Positions 58,800 through 64,000 of a stretch of DNA of 64,000 bases are shown piece by piece; positions within the stretch are counted from its first letter, which is position 1, and each line of letters starts with the position of its first letter. The stretch is taken from assembly GCF_004210375.1 (NCBI RefSeq), contig NC_134830.1, positions 47,001,094 to 47,065,093 on the forward strand, written 5' to 3'. Below the pieces are notes generated by a model. That model had not been told where the DNA came from. It made no database searches and was given only the letters and a program-made list of their open reading frames with translations. The DNA is from Tachypleus tridentatus. Taxonomy: Eukaryota; Arthropoda; Merostomata; Xiphosura; Limulidae. Both the position numbers and the translations under genes were made by a program.

Positions 58800-60910
58800 A
58801 TACTGGTTTAAAAACAAATTGAACTTAAATATCTGTCATGGAACTGATTGATTGATCATACCAACACAAAGTTGAAACTTAAATGATAAACTCTTGCTGT
58901 TATTATCTTGATGTTTAATAGCACAGTAACAAGTAAATCAGTAAGTGAATGAGCTGCTTTATAAATTGCATTTATATAACTTGTATATTTAACTCTTACA
59001 TTTAGTATTAAATAAATACATTTGTAACTGTTATTTAGATCAGTAAGTTATTGAATACAGTTTCAAAGTATGAAGCTATTTTGTTCCAAGCTGGAGAATA
59101 GAAATTCTTGGATTCAAAGTGACAAATAAGCTCATTATGAGTTTTGAGATGAAAGGGTTGAGCATACTGTAATGGAAGTAGTATTACTTTGTTTTATTTA
59201 AACTTGCTTGAATATTTTTAAATGTGAGTAAACTTTTGCTGTCAAGCATTTATATTTAGGAGAAATTAATTATAATTTCTACTATCTAAAGATTTTAGAA
59301 TATTTTATGAAATTTACAAAATTGTAAGAGTGGGAACTTTGCTAAATGCAAATCCCATGAATGTTATGTTCAATGATCAGAACAACTACATAGTTGTGTA
59401 TATACTCTTTCTGTCCTCCTGTTTCTCTTATACCATAGGTTAGTTTTTAAATCAAATTGATATAGACACCAGTAATATTAAAACTAAGCAAAAACTTGTT
59501 GCTATAAATTCAATATTCAATTTTTAAATGACATCCATTTTTCCAAATTGATCGTAGTTGGGGTAATTCGACAGAGTGTAAGCTGTTCCTTATATGAATA
59601 GATTCCATAGAGATTGAGCACAGCCAATATCAATTGCAGAAAAGTGTGACAAAGTAGTAACCTGATACTTGGACAACAAACTCCACTTGTACAGCAGAGG
59701 AACGTGCACTCGTGACAGTTTTATGACCATTATAGAAACTAAGATTGATCTGACTAATAAGGATATTAATCCCTTGATGTTAAGTTTTCTCTAGTGTCTT
59801 ATTAAAAGTTAACTAGCAGGGGGATCAAGTTGAACATCAGATAAACAAGTTTTTTTTTTTTCATTTTTGGTTGGCAAATAGAAGTAAACAGGTGCTTGAA
59901 GTTGAAGATTGAGTTGATGTTTCTACTACTTTTAACAGTTGTCTAGGAAATATATGGGCCAGTTGTACTTTAGTTGAAAAAGGTAGTGATGAAAGTTATG
60001 CTAATTCATTTGGTTAAATTTTTAAAGTCAACATGGATTCCTACTATAAAGTATGAGTCAGCACCGTGCTGATAGGGACAAGAAACAAGCATCATTAATT
60101 TTACTCCATTTTGCTAATGTGTGGGTCAACAACTTCTCCATGTATTGATGAGACAGTGCAGTTGATAATTTGACAACCAGACAATAGTATATGAATGATA
60201 ATTGAAGAATTTGCACTGCAGTAATGTGTTTGGTTGATCTTTATAAATTGTATTTACAGAGCTTTACTCGTTCTGCTCCTTTGTGTAAGTGTTGATCACA
60301 TTACCAGGCAAAATGACATGACTGTTTTTATGCTGACCTTTAGAATGTTAAGTTCCGTGTGTGTTGTCAGTTTAGTGTTTACTAACTGACAACACACCAC
60401 TGTATATGTTATGTTTCAGGCCTTATCTTGTCTGTGTATATTATTGGTTTTTAAACCTAAGTTTTTAAGACTTGATAAAAATGTTTAAATGTCAAGCATG
60501 TTCCTTATTTTAGAGCTTTTTAGGATAAAGGCTCTGATCCAATACACTATATCGTTAAGACAAGTATATTTGGCCAATCGATTTTTGGAATGAGCCGTTA
60601 GCAACAATATGAAAGCAGCAGTAATCTTGCAAGACTGTGAAAAGGGTATTGATTAGTTCCTGAAAAGTAAAAGTATATTTAATTTTTTATTTTGTGAAAG
60701 AATGACTTTAAATGTATTACTATGACTTAAATTGTAAGTAGATGTGCAATGTGTGAAAGTTCTTTGAGTGAAACCAGTTGTTGAAGTAGTTTTATGTATT
60801 TTTAGAAAAAAATAAGAAATTTTGATTTTTTTCTACTATTTATGATAAAATGATCATTGTTTAATGTTATGCACTCAGAACACTATGTAACAGTTTGTTC
60901 CTGGATGGTA
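58800..60910. other. AT-rich stretch without recognised genes
   Basis: No conserved exon or clear repeat termini were seen. Short ORFs only. A local inverted match around 60358-60400 (TGTGTTGTCAGTTTAGTG / ACTAACTGACAACACACC) could form a hairpin. Confidence 0.4.
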
Positions 60911-61458
60911 CAGGTAAACATCGATATAAAACGCATCGATAAAGCGCGATAATCAGTTGGGCGTGATGGGGTCTTAGGCCATGACATTTTATTATCTGGT
61001 AATTATTTGACTTCAGTTTGTACTTAGATTTTAATAATTAGTAAATAAATTATCAAAATTAATTACTATATGTATTAACTTTTAAAATTGAACTAATTTT
61101 AATCAGCGTCTAATCGTAAAAACGATCACATGATTGCTCTGACGGAACTACTTTTAGAATATCGGCCCCCATCAAAGTAATGAATTCGATAGATTTCTTT
61201 AGAATTCTTCTTTTTACATTTAATTTCAGTCTTAAAATTGAGTTTAATAAATAAAAATAAATAAAAAAAATGCTATATCATTGGTGTAAGTAGTTTTGTT
61301 TGTTTTTCTTTATTTCACTACAAAACGCGTAAATTTTGCATTATCGCTCACCCCGATGGTCAAAAAAATATATAATCAAATCGGTATAAGGCACAATCAG
61401 ATACAACGTGGTCGAATTTTTTGGACCCCAACTAGCGCCTTATATCGATGTTTGACTG
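60911..61458. mobile_element. Non-autonomous pogo/Tigger-like DNA transposon (548 bp)
   Basis: The left end is CAGGTAAACATCGATATAAA then ACGC; the inverted right end is CAGTCAAACATCGATATAAG then GCGC. TA flanks both sides (60909-60910, 61459-61460). It is CpG-bearing and has no transposase ORF. Confidence 0.88.
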
Positions 61459-61512
61459 TATATGTTATTTCTTAATTGCTTGTGTTGTAAAAGTACAGAA
61501 AATGATCATTAT

Positions 61513-61810
61513 TCCCCTCAAACTTTGCTTTTGTGAGCTGGATAATGAAATTTAGAAATTGACCTATTTTCTGTGTAAACACAGACAAATTTGCAGATTT
61601 TTATTTACATAAAGTCTGAATAAAACAACATATGAATCAAGGTTTACATGTCTTTGTACTAAAGTTATACAAAAATGTTTAGAAGTGAGTAGTTTTTGAG
61701 ATTTGCGACTGTAATGTAAATCACTTTCACATATCAGCCCCCAAATATAGTTTCCTATCATGTTTTCATTATATGCTCCCAGGTCACAAAAGCAAAGTTT
61801 GAAGAGAAAA
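61513..61810. repeat. Inverted-repeat (fold-back) element, about 300 bp
   Basis: Left CCCCTCAAACTTTGCTTTTG then TGAGCTGG.ATAATGAAA is mirrored by right TTTCATTATATGCTCCCAGG then TCACAAAAGCAAAGTTTGAA. Arms are about 40 bp. Target duplication not determined. Confidence 0.7.
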
Positions 61811-61830
61811 ATCTGTCTTTTCCATTTACT

Positions 61831-62401
61831 TTAGGCATAAGTAATTGGGAAATAACACTTTCTGCCCAAGAACAAGAAAAAGTAAAAATTTTGTTGCATA
61901 GTGGAATCAGAATAGTTCATTTGAAAGAGGAATTTGGATAACTTATTTTCAGCAGCTTTTCCCAGCATAATATTCACCATCTTCAATGCAGCTGGTTTTA
62001 TGAGCTCTTCACCAATGGTGTGTGGTTTGCCCTGCTTTGCGATCAAGTACGCAACTTTGTACGATGCTGTGAGGATCGGTTTGTTAATGGGTACAAAGCT
62101 GAGAACAGGCAAAGTAGCCTTTTCATCGAACCTGGCTCTTTACCTTGAATTCAGCAGGTGTTGTGTTATTGTATTTCCCATCTCCATGCAACTTTAGGGA
62201 GTGTTCTCTTAGTTTTGCTGGTGCTAGACTAGAATTGCTCAACTTGGCATTACAAATCATGCATTGAGGACGCTGAATTCCATCATGTTCTATTATACAC
62301 GTGAATCTATATTGTACATATTTGTCCAACCACTTTCTGTTTTTGCTTGAGATAGTATGAAGGGATTGAAAGATTAGGAAAAAATCACAAATGGCGCACA
62401 A
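61831..62401 (-). pseudogene. hAT-superfamily transposase, N-terminal fragment (ZBED5/FAM200-like)
   Basis: The minus-strand frame from 62401 has KYVQYRFTCIIEHDGIQRPQ, then CMIC and KLREHSLKLHGDG, a BED-type zinc finger (C-x2-C...H-x4-H) preceding hAT transposases. After a one-base shift near 62115 the second frame reads ASYKVAYLIAKQGKPHTIGE then LIKPAALKMVNIMLG, the next conserved block of ZBED5/FAM200-type hATs. The catalytic core and dimerisation domain are missing. It cannot be functional. Confidence 0.85.
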
Positions 62402-62629
62402 TTACTACAGTCAAAAGTCGACTGCTAAGTGCACAAAGTTCCCTGCAGCACAGATATTAAGGCCAAGTGATGTGATGTGATCAGCCACAGCCAACGATGG
62501 CCAAGTGGAGCATGATGTCACGAATCATACGAGTGGGGTGAATGGAACGGACACACAAACACACAGTGTGTGTGTCTTGACCTCCGCCGAACCCCTGGGG
62601 TTTGATTGAACCCAGGTTAAGAACCTCTG
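62402..62629 (-). mobile_element. hAT element 5' end with terminal inverted repeat
   Basis: Read on the minus strand it begins CAGAGGTTCTTAACCTGGGT, then TCAATCAAACCCCAGGGGTT and CGGCGGAGG, a common hAT terminus type. A perfect (GT)/(CA) inverted stretch lies at 62552-62574. The opposite terminus was not found, so the element is truncated. Confidence 0.7.
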
Positions 62630-63489
62630 TTTTAAGGTGATGTTTTAATTAATTTTTAAAGAAACTTGATGTTTAATGAGTATTCTTTATTTTAATTTGT
62701 GCACTGACTGCCATCAAGTGTTTAGTGGTTTTGTGCTATCTAACTTCAAAGAATGCCATACTTAAGTTTATGAAGTTGTTACTGTTTTGTATTTTAATGT
62801 CTACTGTATGGTGTTTTAACAGTGTAAATGAAATTACTGTCATTACTATCACTAATTTACTTTTTCCTTACAGATGAGTATTAATATATGAAATTACTGT
62901 TACAACCTGTAGAAATGACAAGCTTTCTTTTTTGAATATTGTTTAATGTGTGCATGTGTATATTTTACCCATTGATGAACATTACCAGACAATGATTCAT
63001 TATATTGCAAATTTATGTAATTGTCGAGTTTTAAAGCTTGAAGTTTTGTACAAAATATATTACTTAACTCTCAAAATAAGAATTATCAAAAAAATAAAAC
63101 ATTTACAAATAAGCACTAGATTCAAAATATATTTAGGGTGATATTTCTCTTTCTAGATTTACATCTTGAATTTAGTACTTCATGTTTCAAAGGTCCACTG
63201 ATAATAGAGCTGTTTTAAAATGTTAGTTAAAAATAAACATTTTGTACTTAATTTTCATAACTTTACAGAATTCTCAAGTTTATGAAACCCATAAATTTGA
63301 TGTTTAATCAGCAAAAATCCATCATGTTTTATTCACAGGATGAGAGAGAAAAAGCAGGATACAGGTTTTTGATGTCATTAGAGGGAAACATGTTTCACTG
63401 GAACATTGGTGAAAGGCTAGCTCAGTATTTCTAAAATTAAAATGTCTGAGGAATTGGATGAGTTTCTGTTACTGCTATAAACAATTATT
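62630..63489. other. AT-rich stretch without recognised genes
   Basis: A possible exon-like segment at 63341-63434 (acceptor TATTCACAG, then DEREKAGYRFLMSLEGNM and a stop 13 codons on) has no family match I recognise. Nothing else stands out. Confidence 0.3.
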
Positions 63490-63610
63490 TCATCCCCTGC
63501 TAGGACAGTGGTAAGTCTTTCAGATTTATGATGCTAAACTCAGGAGTTTGATTCACTTTGGTGGATACATCAGATAGCCCATTGTGGCTCTGCTAAAATA
63601 TGTCAGTTAT
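63490..63610 (+). mobile_element. Diverged tRNA-derived SINE (family B)
   Basis: TCATCCCCTGCTAGGACAGT, GGTAAGTCTTTCAGATTTAT, GGAGTTTGATTCACTTTGGT and CATTGTGGCTCTGCTAAAAT follow the order of the 52182 copy. Confidence 0.75.
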
Positions 63611-64000
63611 TTCTGCATAATTTGATAAAATACAAACAAATATGTTTGGGGTAGAACCCTCTATCAGTTGGTGTTTTTTCTCACTTTTATATTAAATTCC
63701 GACAGTACTGAACTCTGTGCTTTAAAACAGTCTAGGGTAAATGTTCATTGAATGAAACAGGATGCTGTGTTGGGCCAGTTCATTTGTCTTTTGTTTTTCA
63801 CTTGTGTCTACTTTCTGTGAAATCTTTCGCATCTCAGGAAAAATACATTACCATTATAGGTGTTACTACATGTCACTTTCTTGTGGCATTTAATAATTGG
63901 GTTTGGGATTTGACTATAATCAGTGCTTTTATTCTTTAGAAGACAGACCAGTCAGCTGGAATTATCACAGAACTTCAGGATGGAACTGGTCACTTCTCAT

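Noticed and set aside
61934-62197. 87-codon plus-strand ORF
   Set aside because: Antisense shadow of the hAT transposase fragment.
63341-63434. Possible exon reading DEREKAGYRFLMSLEGNM
   Set aside because: No donor, ends in a stop, no recognised family; kept only as a note.
63940-64000. Possible exon at the right edge (acceptor ATTCTTTAG, then KTDQSAGIITELQDGTGHFS)
   Set aside because: Open in more than one frame, only 61 nt visible and no family recognised; cannot be supported from this window.
1-64000. CRISPR arrays, bacterial operons, rRNA genes
   Set aside because: The sequence is clearly eukaryotic, and no spaced direct-repeat array, ribosome-binding-site pattern or rRNA segment was seen.

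Overview
The window is a low-GC, intron-rich animal nuclear sequence. Two conserved eukaryotic protein genes, both on the minus strand, sit among a dense population of mostly dead transposable elements. Arthropod origin fits: an intron-split VRK kinase, an intron-split RNA polymerase III subunit, Penelope-like, Tc1, mariner, pogo-like, hAT and piggyBac-type elements, and a decayed copy of a multi-copy protein family known mainly from arthropods. The tRNA-derived SINE whose body reads 'cgcacaaagctactcgaggg' is one I associate with horseshoe crabs (Limulidae). That assignment rests on memory and was not searched.

Layout. Positions 1-16278 hold the 5' part of a vaccinia-related kinase gene (VRK1/ballchen type). 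Seven coding exons run from 16278 down to 5014 and encode about 250 residues up to just past the DYG motif; the rest of the gene was not found and should lie left of the window. Its introns carry a pogo-like MITE (3961-4692), a hAT-like element (7095-7675), a Penelope-like (PLE) C-terminal fragment (8461-8960), a 35-bp minisatellite (9813-10018) and a pseudogene of an uncharacterised arthropod family (about 12930-14740). Positions 16279-36273 are intergenic or long 5' intron: CpG-poor except for a CpG-retaining island at 30660-31490, with LINE relics, a TA-flanked MITE and a piggyBac-type MITE.

Positions 36274-51841 hold a complete POLR3F gene (RPC6/RPC34 subunit of RNA polymerase III): nine coding exons, 939 nt, 312 residues, every splice phase closing exactly. 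Its introns contain a SINE with a perfect 12-bp target duplication, a complex tandem array mixed with PLE tails, a full-length but dead Tc1 element (43992-45574), a palindrome of two PLE tails and an unidentified 3.45-kb element with about 155-bp terminal inverted repeats (46893-50338).

Positions 51842-64000 hold LINE relics, an internally deleted mariner broken by a SINE (56787-57962), a possible small plus-strand membrane-protein exon (58593-58796), a pogo-like MITE (60911-61458), a fold-back repeat (about 61513-61810) and a hAT transposase fragment with one terminus (61831-62629).

No operon-like or defence-like system is visible. The observations most worth following are the long-TIR element, the recurrent PLE tails (at least eight loci, two of them head-to-head pairs, with a hammerhead-like core) and the decayed uncharacterised-family gene.
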